6,189 nucleotides of DNA from DASVEE01 sp036399695 (GCA_036399695.1 DASWMP010000391.1:1-6189), one strand, 5' to 3'; positions 1 to 6,021 are shown, counted from the stretch's first letter. Notes: generated by a model from the sequence alone, not told the origin. Program-made: numbers and translations.

Positions 1-138
1 GGTGATTTGCGAGCGCCGGTGGGCTGGATGCAAGCCGCCGCGACGCAGGCGATGCGGTGGCATCGTCGAGGAGCGGCGGCGCCGCAGACAGTCCGCCGCC
101 GCCGCAAAGCACCCACGTTTTTAAGCGTGACGCGACAC

Positions 139-180
139 TAGGGGAGTCTCATCTGTGCGATTGGTCGTAACTGTCCCCTA
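139..180. repeat. Short inverted repeat TAGGGGA / TCCCCTA
   Basis: TAGGGGA at 139-145 is matched by its exact reverse complement TCCCCTA at 174-180, 28 bp apart. Seven base pairs can arise by chance, but it sits in a non-coding stretch beside a stronger hairpin. It could be a remnant of terminal or subterminal repeats of a mobile element; this is inference only. Confidence 0.3.
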
Positions 181-225
181 CGTCCCATCGCGCTAGCGGC
201 GACTCTCGATGCGCTGTAAGGTCCT

Positions 226-257
226 GGAATGCGGTGGCGCATAAGCCACCGCACTCC
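226..257. repeat. Strong hairpin, REP-like or factor-assisted terminator
   Basis: TGCGGTGGC (230-238) pairs perfectly with GCCACCGCA (245-253) around the loop GCATAA; after one A/C mismatch the stem continues with GGA (226-228) and TCC (255-257), giving 12 pairs in 13 positions. It lies 52 bp beyond the stop codon of the VOC gene. No T-run follows on either strand, so it is not a classical intrinsic terminator. It may protect or end the mRNA of the minus-strand operon, or be one copy of a dispersed intergenic palindrome family. Half of the stem (TGCGGTGGC) also occurs at 53-61. Confidence 0.6.
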
Positions 258-308
258 GAGATCTAGCTGCTGGGCGCGGAAATTGACAATCGGATATCCG
301 AGGTCGGG

Positions 309-710
309 TTACTGCACCGCGGCCGGATCCATCCACATCACTTCCCAGTGGTGGCCGTCGAGGTCGTAGAAGCTCCAGCCGTACATGAAGCCGTGGTCCA
401 TCGGGTCCATGGCGTGCGAGCCGCCGGTGTCGATCGCTTTGCGGACGATCTGGTCGACTTCCGCCTTGCTCTCGCACGAGAGAGCGAACATCCCTTCGGT
501 GTAGCGGCTCGTGTCGCACGGCTCCTTCTTGGTGAAGCCGCGGAAGAACGGTTCCGTGAGCAGCATGACGTACGCCGTTTCACTGATCACCATGCAGGCT
601 GCTTTCTCATCGGTGAACTGCGGGTTGAAAGTGAAGCCGAGGGCTGAGAAGAACGCTTTCGACTTTTCGAGATCGCGGACGGACAGGTTGAGGAAGATAT
701 TGCGTGACAT
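309..710 (-). CDS. VOC family (glyoxalase/bleomycin-resistance fold) protein
   Basis: 133 residues, the usual length for a single-module VOC protein of two beta-alpha-beta-beta-beta repeats. The N-terminus (FLNLSVRDLEKSKAFFSALG, residues 6-25) is the typical first strand and helix; the C-terminal signature GWSFYDLDGHHWEVMWMDP (111-129) is the typical last pair of strands, with Glu123 at the position of the family's C-terminal metal ligand. Members bind a metal and act as isomerases, dioxygenases, epimerases or resistance proteins; this one looks like the uncharacterised lactoylglutathione-lyase-like group and its substrate cannot be read from sequence. It is presumably cytosolic, as there is no signal peptide. 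The ATG at 710 is preceded by AAGGAGAG (723-716) with 7 nt between GGAG and the start. That site contains the last two bases of the upstream DoxX gene's TAA stop, only 11 bp away, so the two genes are almost certainly one operon with coupled translation. Confidence 0.9.
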   Translation of the reverse strand: MSRNIFLNLSVRDLEKSKAFFSALGFTFNPQFTDEKAACMVISETAYVMLLTEPFFRGFTKKEPCDTSRYTEGMFALSCESKAEVDQIVRKAIDTGGSHAMDPMDHGFMYGWSFYDLDGHHWEVMWMDPAAVQ

Positions 711-721
711 GGTTTCTCTCC

Positions 722-1150
722 TTATTCAGAAATCGGCAGCAGCGCGCGCAGGCGGCGATCTCGGAGCCAGAGCCCGACCCACAACAGCGCGGCGATGTAA
801 GTGGGAAAGAGGATGTGACTGAAGAGTGGATTGCCAATGCGAACGTGCGTGGCGACGGCGCCGCCGAGGTAACCCGTCCAGAGGATCGCGCCGAGGACGG
901 AGGTGCGCGGGATCAAATAGGCGATGAGGCAAACGAGCTGCACGATGCCGAGCGACAGAAGCACAGTCACAGGCCATCCGAGCTGCGCGGTGCCTTCGAC
1001 GACCGGCACGGGCTGCATCAGCTTGCCGATGGCGTCGAACAGCAGGAACAGCACGCCCAGCGCGCTGAGCACGCGCCCGGTCCATGCCTGGCCGCGCGAA
1101 ACATCGATGGACGTGACGATTGGGGGGTGAATTTCAACAGGAACGCTCAT
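722..1150 (-). CDS. DoxX family small membrane protein
   Basis: 142 residues with four predicted membrane helices at about 24-44, 60-80, 84-101 and 112-130, which is the size and layout of DoxX-like (DoxX_2 type) proteins. The GK after helix 1 (42-43), the LGWP turn (57-60), the GYLGGAVATHVR segment (93-104) and the short charged C-terminal tail (RDRRLRALLP) are typical of the family. DoxX proteins are inner-membrane proteins of ill-defined role; relatives have been linked to quinone or thiosulfate oxidation and to oxidative-stress complexes, but no substrate is visible here. The ATG at 1150 has a good ribosome binding site GAGGAGA (1163-1157) with 7 nt between GGAG and the start. It lies 108 bp downstream of the sigma factor gene and 11 bp upstream of the VOC gene, all on one strand, so control by that sigma factor is plausible. 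Confidence 0.9.
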   Translation of the reverse strand: MSVPVEIHPPIVTSIDVSRGQAWTGRVLSALGVLFLLFDAIGKLMQPVPVVEGTAQLGWPVTVLLSLGIVQLVCLIAYLIPRTSVLGAILWTGYLGGAVATHVRIGNPLFSHILFPTYIAALLWVGLWLRDRRLRALLPISE

Positions 1151-1156
1151 CCGGTA

Positions 1157-1230
1157 TCTCCTCGAAGTTGTTTCGAAGGTATAGACCGGGCATACGCGCG
1201 AAAATCATCGGTCGCCGGGAGAAAATCCTC
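1157..1230 (-). promoter_or_regulatory. Leader of the doxX-VOC operon with a phased direct repeat
   Basis: The 108 bp between the sigma gene and doxX contain two near-identical 10-mers on the plus strand, GAAAATCATC (1200-1209) and GAAAATCCTC (1221-1230). They start 21 bp apart, about two helical turns, so a protein bound at both would sit on the same DNA face. On the coding strand these are GATTTTC motifs. No convincing sigma-70 promoter is present; TATACC on the minus strand is a weak -10 without a matching -35. The doxX ribosome binding site GAGGAGA is at 1163-1157. A promoter read by the neighbouring ECF factor is possible but its target motif is not known to me. Confidence 0.35.
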
Positions 1231-1258
1231 GCCTCCCCCGCGATCGTGCGACCGTGCG

Positions 1259-2215
1259 TCAGGCCGTCAACCGCAGCGGCAGCCCGAACATCGGAAACAG
1301 CGTCTCCGTATCCAGGAACGAGTTCCATCCCACGATGCGGTCACCTGCCAGCTCGAGCACGATCAGCGCCCATGCCTCGAGCGTCCCCTCGACCGGGCCG
1401 GGGTGGTACTGCGCAAACGCCGGCGAGCCGGACGCCGCCACCGGTAGGAGCCGCGAGCCACGGCATTTCGCGCCCGGACCAACGAGCCACTGGCGCACAG
1501 ACTCCGGACCCTGCAGCCAGAGCGAATACGGCGGCATCGAGAATGTGGCGTCCTCGCGCAGCAGCGACACGAGCCCGTCGACGTCGTAGCGCTGGAACGC
1601 CGCCACATACCGGTCGAGCAGTTCCGTCTGATCTTCGTTCAGCGCCTCGGGCGACGCCAGCGCACCGCGCGCGGCCATCGTCGCGCGAGCACGCTGCAGG
1701 CCGCTGTTCACCGCCGCAACCGTCATGTCCAGGCACTCCGCGACTTCCGCCGCCGACCAGCCCAGGACTTCCGTGAGCAACAGCGCCGCGCGCTGACGCG
1801 GCGGCAAGTGCTGCAACGCCGCGACGAACGCCAGGCGAATGCTCTGACGCAACGCTGCCAATTCGAACGGATCGGCATCCGACGGCAGCACCTTCGCGTC
1901 GGGGATCGGCTCCAGCCAGTGCGTGCGCTCGCGACTGTCGAGTACCGCATGCTCCACCGACGATGCCGGCCCTTCCTCGAAGGGTCGCATGCGCCGCGAG
2001 CTGTCGGAGAGTGAGTCCAGGCAGACGTTCGTGGCGATCCGGTAGAGCCACGTGCGGATTGATGAGCGTCCCTCGAAGCGATCGAGATTGCGCCAGGCGC
2101 GGACGATCGTCTCCTGCACCGCGTCATCAGCATCGGCGGAAGAGCCGAGCATCCGGTAGCAATGACCGGTCAGCGCGGTGCGGTGTGCTTCGAGCTCGGA
2201 GACGTCGACGTGCAT
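1259..2215 (-). CDS. ECF sigma factor with C-terminal SnoaL-like domain (SigX5-like)
   Basis: 318 residues, much longer than a minimal ECF factor (about 180-200). Sigma region 2 spans about 8-77: the acidic DADDAVQETIVRAW core (28-41), then FEGRSSIRTWLYRIATNVCLD (47-67), which binds the -10 element and core polymerase. A linker carries HWLEPIPD (99-106), a motif characteristic of the SigX5/TIGR02960 type. Region 4 spans about 121-181, with LPPRQRAALLLTEVLGWS (137-154) and the helix-turn-helix SAAEVAECLDMTVAAVNSGL (154-173) for -35 recognition. Residues about 197-318 form a SnoaL/NTF2-like domain (DRYVAAFQRYDVDGLVSLLR, 201-220; VGWNSFLD, 295-302). In related ECF groups with such extensions this domain modulates activity in place of a separate anti-sigma factor; none is encoded next door. 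The ATG at 2215 is the first possible start, since an in-frame TGA lies 9 bp upstream; AGGAG (2223-2219) is only 3 nt away. Genes for DoxX and VOC proteins follow on the same strand and are candidate targets. Confidence 0.93.
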   Translation of the reverse strand: MHVDVSELEAHRTALTGHCYRMLGSSADADDAVQETIVRAWRNLDRFEGRSSIRTWLYRIATNVCLDSLSDSSRRMRPFEEGPASSVEHAVLDSRERTHWLEPIPDAKVLPSDADPFELAALRQSIRLAFVAALQHLPPRQRAALLLTEVLGWSAAEVAECLDMTVAAVNSGLQRARATMAARGALASPEALNEDQTELLDRYVAAFQRYDVDGLVSLLREDATFSMPPYSLWLQGPESVRQWLVGPGAKCRGSRLLPVAASGSPAFAQYHPGPVEGTLEAWALIVLELAGDRIVGWNSFLDTETLFPMFGLPLRLTA

Positions 2216-2250
2216 GCGCTCCTGATATCACCGCTATGGACCGCGGTCAA
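2215..2250 (-). promoter_or_regulatory. Candidate promoter of the sigma factor gene, near-leaderless
   Basis: On the minus strand TTGACC (2250-2245, five of six matches to the -35 consensus) is followed after exactly 17 bp by TATCAG (2227-2222, four of six matches to TATAAT). Transcription would begin about 7 nt further on, at or next to the A of the ATG at 2215. A perfect 10-bp palindrome GACCGCGGTC (2239-2248) overlaps the -35 box and could be an operator. Prediction from sequence only. Confidence 0.4.
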
Positions 2251-2271
2251 CGGCGGGTGGGAGATGCGAGA

Positions 2272-2302
2272 CCCATCTGTCCCATCGGTCCTATCGTCCC
2301 CC
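2272..2302. repeat. Three to four imperfect 9-bp tandem repeats
   Basis: CCCATCTGT (2272-2280), CCCATCGGT (2281-2289) and CCTATCGTC (2290-2298) follow each other without gaps, then a decayed unit starting CCCC. Copies differ at one to three positions. The array lies in the divergent region between the sigma gene and metG, upstream of the metG promoter candidate. It resembles the short GATGGGAC-type microsatellites seen between genes in several GC-rich environmental phyla (recollection, not a search). No function is implied. Confidence 0.5.
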
Positions 2303-2307
2303 TGTCG

Positions 2308-2354
2308 ATTCCAGCACTTCGGCCGTGCCGGTATAATCCCGCCTCTTTCGAGGG
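2308..2354 (+). promoter_or_regulatory. Candidate metG promoter and ribosome binding site
   Basis: A perfect TATAAT lies at 2332-2337 in otherwise GC-rich DNA. The -35 region is weak: ATTCCA (2308-2313, 18-bp spacer) matches three of six consensus bases. Transcription would start near 2344, leaving a leader of about 15 nt. The ribosome binding site GAGGG (2350-2354) is only 4 nt from the ATG at 2359, so initiation may be modest. No T-box or other methionine riboswitch could fit in so short a leader. Confidence 0.55.
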
Positions 2355-2358
2355 CGCT

Positions 2359-4332
2359 ATGACCAGGTATTACCTCACCACCGCCATCCATTACGTCAAC
2401 GACGACCCCCACATCGGCCACATGTACGAGAACATCGTGGCCGACGTCATCGCGCGGCATCGCCGCCGCATGGGCGATGACGTGTGGTTCCTCACCGGCA
2501 CGGACGAGCACGGCCAGAAGATCGAGCGCTCCGCGGCGAAGGAAGGCATCCGGCCGATCGAGCTGGCCGACCGCGTCGTCAAAGTCCATCACGACCTCTG
2601 GAAGCGCCTCAACATCAGCAACGACGACTTCATCCGCACGACCGAAGGACGCCATCGCGTCGGCGTCTACGAGCTGATCAAGCGCATCCAGGAGCGGAAC
2701 CCGGATGATATCTACCTCGGCGAGCACTCCGGCTGGTACTGCCAGAACGAAGAGACGTTCGTCCCCGAGAACCAGGTCAAAGACGGGCGCGACGAGAGCG
2801 GCCACCCGGTCGAATGGACGACCGAGCGCAACTACTTTTTCAAGCTCTCGCGCTACGCTCCGCTCCTCCTCGAGCACTACCGCAACAATCCCCGCTTCGT
2901 CTTCCCGTCGACGCGGCTCAACGAGGTCGTCTCCTTCGTCAAAGGCGGGCTGACCGACCTCTCGATCTCGCGTACGTCCATCAAGTGGGGCATCCCGTTT
3001 CCGGGCAACCCCGATCACGTGATCTACGTCTGGATGGACGCGCTCACGAACTACATCTCCGCGCTCGGCTTCGGCAGTGCCGAGCACGACAAGTTCGACG
3101 CTTTCTGGCCCGCCGACATCCACCTCATCGGCAAGGACATCGTCCGCTTCCACGCCGTCTACTGGCCGGCGTTCCTGATGGCTGCCGGGGTCGAGTTGCC
3201 GAAGCAGGTCGTCGGCCACGGCTGGTGGCTGCGCGACAACCAGAAGATCTCGAAGTCGCTCGGCAACGTCGTCCGTCCGTACAACATCCTCGACGACTTC
3301 GGCGCCGATCCGCTGCGCTATTACCTCCTGCGGGAGATGGTCTTCGGCCAGGATCAGAACTACTCCGACGAAGCGTTCCTCGCCCGCTACAACGCCGACC
3401 TCGCCAATGACCTCGGCAACACGCTCTCGCGCGCGATCAAGATGTCCGAGACCTACTTCGGCGGCAAGACCCCGCCGGTGACGTGCGACGACAGCGACCT
3501 GCGCCGCGCCGCCGAAGGCTCGGTGCCGCAGTACCTGCTGCAGATGGAGCAGCTCGCGTTTCAGCGCGCGCTCGACGCCGTCTGGGAGCTCCTCGTGGCC
3601 ATCAACGGCTACATCGTCACGCGCGAGCCGTGGAAGAAGTTCAAGGAAACGGGCGCGGACGAGCACCTCTCGCGGATCCTCTGGAACTGCCTCGAGGCGC
3701 TGCGCATCGTCTGGGTCATGATCGCGCCGTTCATGCCCGCCGCCTCACGCGAAGCGCTGTCGCGCCTTGGCGTCGATCCCGACCGGATCGAGGCGCAGGC
3801 GCTGCAGTGGGGCGGACTGCCGGCGTCGGCGCCGATCAAGGCCGCCGATCCGATCTTCCCTCGCATCGACGTCACCAACTACATCGGAGAAAAGAAGCCC
3901 ATGGAAGAGACGAAGCCCGAAGCACAACCGGCCGCGGCACCAGCAGCGCCGGCGCCCACCGAGACTGCCCCGCCGGTCGAGACCACACAGGCCGCGCCGC
4001 CCGACCTGGCGAAGGTCACGATCGATCAGTTCTTCGAGACGCAGTTGCGCGTGGCGGAGATCCGCGCCGCCGAGCGCGTCCCGAAGTCGAAGAAGCTCGT
4101 CAAGCTGACGGTGTTCGACGGCGAAGGCGAGCGCACCGTCGTGGCCGGCATCGGCACCAGGTACACCCCTGAGGAGCTGACCGGACGGAAGGTCGTGATC
4201 GTGGCCAACCTGCAGCCGGCGAAGCTGATGGGCATCGAGTCCAACGGCATGGTCCTGGCGGCCTCGATCGACGGAGAACCGTCGCTGGTGAGCGTGGATC
4301 CGGCAGTGCCGGCGGGCACAACGGTCAGGTGA
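2359..4332 (+). CDS. metG: Methionine--tRNA ligase with C-terminal tRNA-binding domain
   Basis: 657 residues. A cytosolic class I aminoacyl-tRNA synthetase that charges tRNA(Met) and initiator tRNA with methionine using ATP. The Rossmann catalytic domain starts at once (MTRYYLTTAIHYVNDDPHIG) with the HIGH motif at 18-21; LTGTDEHG (45-52), VWMDALTNYI (224-233) and LIGKDIVRFH (256-265) are typical active-site segments; the KMSKS loop is KISKS (296-300). The connective peptide (about 115-155) has one Cys (128) and no CxxC knuckles, so it is the zinc-free type. The helical anticodon-binding domain spans about 335-500 (LANDLGNTLSRAIKM, 348-362). A Pro/Ala/Glu-rich linker (511-549) joins an OB-fold tRNA-binding domain (553-656; AAERVPKSKKLVKLTV and LMGIESNGMVLAA). 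The reading frame is open upstream to 1963, but the start at 2359 is chosen because HIGH then lies at its usual place and TATAAT and GAGGG sit just before it. An internal ATG (Met515, nt 3901) after GGAGA opens the linker. Confidence 0.98.
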   Translation: MTRYYLTTAIHYVNDDPHIGHMYENIVADVIARHRRRMGDDVWFLTGTDEHGQKIERSAAKEGIRPIELADRVVKVHHDLWKRLNISNDDFIRTTEGRHRVGVYELIKRIQERNPDDIYLGEHSGWYCQNEETFVPENQVKDGRDESGHPVEWTTERNYFFKLSRYAPLLLEHYRNNPRFVFPSTRLNEVVSFVKGGLTDLSISRTSIKWGIPFPGNPDHVIYVWMDALTNYISALGFGSAEHDKFDAFWPADIHLIGKDIVRFHAVYWPAFLMAAGVELPKQVVGHGWWLRDNQKISKSLGNVVRPYNILDDFGADPLRYYLLREMVFGQDQNYSDEAFLARYNADLANDLGNTLSRAIKMSETYFGGKTPPVTCDDSDLRRAAEGSVPQYLLQMEQLAFQRALDAVWELLVAINGYIVTREPWKKFKETGADEHLSRILWNCLEALRIVWVMIAPFMPAASREALSRLGVDPDRIEAQALQWGGLPASAPIKAADPIFPRIDVTNYIGEKKPMEETKPEAQPAAAPAAPAPTETAPPVETTQAAPPDLAKVTIDQFFETQLRVAEIRAAERVPKSKKLVKLTVFDGEGERTVVAGIGTRYTPEELTGRKVVIVANLQPAKLMGIESNGMVLAASIDGEPSLVSVDPAVPAGTTVR

Positions 4333-4440
4333 ACGGCACATTACCCCCTGGCGCCTTGCCCACCACGGACATAGATTGCTGTGCGTCGCTGATCCGCAGA
4401 ACATAGCCAGCGACCCAGCCGCCGCGCTCGAGCGCGATGC

Positions 4441-4472
4441 CCCGCTTCCCCTGGCCAGGGAAGCGGGTTTTT
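4441..4472 (+). terminator. Intrinsic terminator after metG
   Basis: CCCGCTTCCC (4441-4450) pairs perfectly over 10 bp with GGGAAGCGGG (4458-4467) around the loop CTGGCCA, followed directly by five T (4468-4472). It is 108 bp past the metG stop and 33 bp before the start of the next gene, so it should separate the two transcripts. A 14-bp perfect palindrome CGCGCTCGAGCGCG (4423-4436) lies just upstream and could form a second hairpin. Confidence 0.9.
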
Positions 4473-4485
4473 GCTTTATGGCCGC

Positions 4486-4514
4486 TTGACCGGCTTATGG
4501 GTGCGTGCTCTCAT
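4486..4514 (+). promoter_or_regulatory. Possible promoter for the membrane protein gene
   Basis: TTGACC (4486-4491) is followed after 17 bp by TCTCAT (4509-4514, four of six matches to TATAAT). Because the metG terminator ends at 4472, a promoter for the next gene is expected about here. If this one is used, transcription starts near 4521, inside the longest version of the reading frame, and translation would have to begin at TTG 4523 or ATG 4595. Weak prediction. Confidence 0.25.
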
Positions 4515-5989
4515 CGGCCCGCTTGTCACGGCCAGTCGTCCTGCTCGTCCTCAGCGCGTGGCTCGCGCTCCTGCTCGTCACTCATCGCGGCAAGATGTCG
4601 CCGTACTCCTACGTGTCGCAGGCGCCGGCCGGAGTGGCGGTGACGCGTCCGGCCGCCTCTGACGCGCTGAACATGGTGCCGGTCACCCGCTTCTTCTACG
4701 ACGGCACCACGCCCGACTTCGACCGCGCACACAACCTCCGCCTGCCGTTCCACTCGTTCGCCACCTCCATCGTGGCGTCATTCGTCCGGCGATACGACGT
4801 CGCCAACGAACTGACGAACCTGCTGTTTCTTGTCCTGCTGGCGGCGGCCGCGCTCCGTCTCGCCGACCGTCATGGCCTGGCCAGGCGGGCGCAGCTTCTC
4901 GGGCTGGCGACGATCTTCGCCTTGCCGCCGGTCGTCGGCTACATCGGCCAGCCGATGCAGTACATCGTCGGGCCGGTCGTCAACGCGCTCGTCATCCTCG
5001 TCGCACTCGCCGCGGGCGAAGAGCGGCTGCGCAATCCATGGTTCTCCGGCGCACTCACGGCCATCCTCTGCGTCAACTACGACTGGTATGTGTTCGCTGC
5101 CGCGCTGGCGGTCTACGTCCTGGCGGTCGTCCGCTTCCCGAACGCGCGCACCGCCGGCATCTACGCCATCGTGGCGGCCCTGCCGGGCGTTCTCTGGCAG
5201 CGCTTTCTCGAGTTCATCAGCGACGATGGTCTTTCGAAGGCCATTCGCAACGGCTTCATCGGCGCCGTCATCGAAGGGTGGCTGGAGTTCTTCTCCGCAC
5301 CGGGCGCACGACCGTTGCTGCCCGTCGCGGCGACGCAGCTCGGCTTCCATGTCGCGGTGCACGAGATCATCGCCCTGATCCACTGGCCGCTGATCGTATG
5401 CTGCGCGGCAGCGCTGTGGCATTACCGCGACACGCGCCAGCCATGGCAGGCGCGCTGGCTGCTGATCCTGCTGGTCGCGATGTTCCTCGTCGAACAGCTC
5501 ACGACGGCCGCGTTCGACTGGGAGAACAATCCCCGCCGCGCCTTGCCGGTGGTCGTAGCATTCGCCTGCGCCTACTGCTGGTCGATCGACGTGACACGCG
5601 GGGACAGACGCTGGCGGATCGCCTTTGTGGCGCTCTTCCTCTTCGCCGCAGGCATCGCCTTCACCGACGTCCTCCTCGGCAACGCCGGCGCGTCGGTCCT
5701 GTACATGGGCGAGACGATCCGCGGACCGGCAAAGATCGCCCTGCCATGGCAGGAGGGCGCGATCATCATCGCCCCCACGCTGCAAGCCGGCTACGAGATC
5801 TTCTCCGCGACGTTCCCCCGAGCGGCGCTCGGTTCCGTGGGCGGAGCCTGGATCGTGGCGAACCTATTCGTCGCCGGAGCCTTGGTCGTGCTCTTCACGC
5901 TGCTGGCGCGCGTCGATCTCCTGCCCCGCCGCGCGCCGTACGTCTGCGCCGCGATCATGCTGGCCAGCGCCATCCGCTTTCTATTGTGA
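4505..5989 (+). CDS. Polytopic membrane protein of unknown function, possibly GT-C-like
   Basis: 494 residues from a GTG at 4505, with about 11-12 hydrophobic segments: roughly 10-26, 102-120, 129-147, 152-171, 180-208 (long, perhaps two), 217-236, 283-305, 316-334, 345-361, 370-392, 446-468 and 478-494. I do not recognise the family. After segment 1 comes a polar stretch with FYDGTTPDFDRAHNLRLPFH (64-83), then an Asn-containing helix (NELTNLL, 101-107). An early Asp-rich external loop followed by an R-x-P motif and many helices recalls GT-C membrane glycosyltransferases and their uncharacterised relatives, but no catalytic pair is certain. A charged loop (DVTRGDRRW, 362-370) separates the late helices. 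Start uncertain: the frame opens at 4490 (TGA at 4487-4489), there is no clear ribosome binding site, and TTG 4523 or ATG 4595 (which would lose segment 1) are alternatives. Base composition matches its neighbours. It lies alone between the metG terminator and a convergent rRNA operon, so context gives no functional hint. Confidence 0.8.
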   Translation: MLSSARLSRPVVLLVLSAWLALLLVTHRGKMSPYSYVSQAPAGVAVTRPAASDALNMVPVTRFFYDGTTPDFDRAHNLRLPFHSFATSIVASFVRRYDVANELTNLLFLVLLAAAALRLADRHGLARRAQLLGLATIFALPPVVGYIGQPMQYIVGPVVNALVILVALAAGEERLRNPWFSGALTAILCVNYDWYVFAAALAVYVLAVVRFPNARTAGIYAIVAALPGVLWQRFLEFISDDGLSKAIRNGFIGAVIEGWLEFFSAPGARPLLPVAATQLGFHVAVHEIIALIHWPLIVCCAAALWHYRDTRQPWQARWLLILLVAMFLVEQLTTAAFDWENNPRRALPVVVAFACAYCWSIDVTRGDRRWRIAFVALFLFAAGIAFTDVLLGNAGASVLYMGETIRGPAKIALPWQEGAIIIAPTLQAGYEIFSATFPRAALGSVGGAWIVANLFVAGALVVLFTLLARVDLLPRRAPYVCAAIMLASAIRFLL

Positions 5990-6021
5990 CACCACGTGCA
6001 GTGGCGCACCGCGCGTCCACC

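Larger units (their letters stand above)
1..308. other. Gene-free left edge with inverted repeats
   Basis: No frame gives a convincing protein. Three plus-strand frames are open from the window edge to stops at 122-124, 139-141 and about 168-170, but the translations are low-complexity Ala/Arg/Pro strings typical of GC-rich shadows, so a gene tail entering from the left cannot be excluded or supported. The stretch contains a GGC-rich segment (about 73-110), a 7-bp inverted repeat at 139-145 and 174-180, the 9-mer TGCGGTGGC twice (53-61 and 230-238), and a strong hairpin at 226-257. This density of symmetric sequence suggests a repeat or mobile-element edge, but no transposase is visible. Confidence 0.5.

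Noticed and set aside
226..257. Intrinsic terminator of the sigma-doxX-VOC operon
   Set aside because: The stem is strong but no T-run follows on the minus strand, so it is listed as a hairpin or repeat rather than a terminator.
193..519. 108-codon minus-strand frame overlapping the VOC gene end
   Set aside because: Arg-rich frame-shifted shadow of the VOC gene running into non-coding sequence.
704..1447. 247-codon plus-strand frame across the doxX gene
   Set aside because: It crosses two genes and their gap and is rich in Arg, Gln and Asp without motifs; doxX has a good ribosome binding site and four clear helices on the other strand.
1120..1776. 218-codon plus-strand frame across the sigma gene
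   Set aside because: Low-complexity Pro/Ala/Arg/Ser translation, opposite to a well-supported sigma factor domain.
1963..2358. N-terminal extension of the metG frame upstream of 2359
   Set aside because: The extra 132 codons run antisense through the sigma factor gene and the repeat, are Arg-rich and unlike any synthetase; HIGH at residue 18 and the promoter and ribosome binding site support 2359.
2170..3666. 498-codon open frame antisense to metG
   Set aside because: It covers the strongly conserved catalytic part of metG on the other strand; its Val/Asp/Glu/Arg-rich translation is the usual mirror of GC-rich coding sequence and shows no domain.
4778..5785. 335-codon open frame antisense to the membrane protein gene
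   Set aside because: Translation is a hydrophilic Asp/Arg/Gly/Gln mixture without motifs, while the plus strand gives regular hydrophobic helices.
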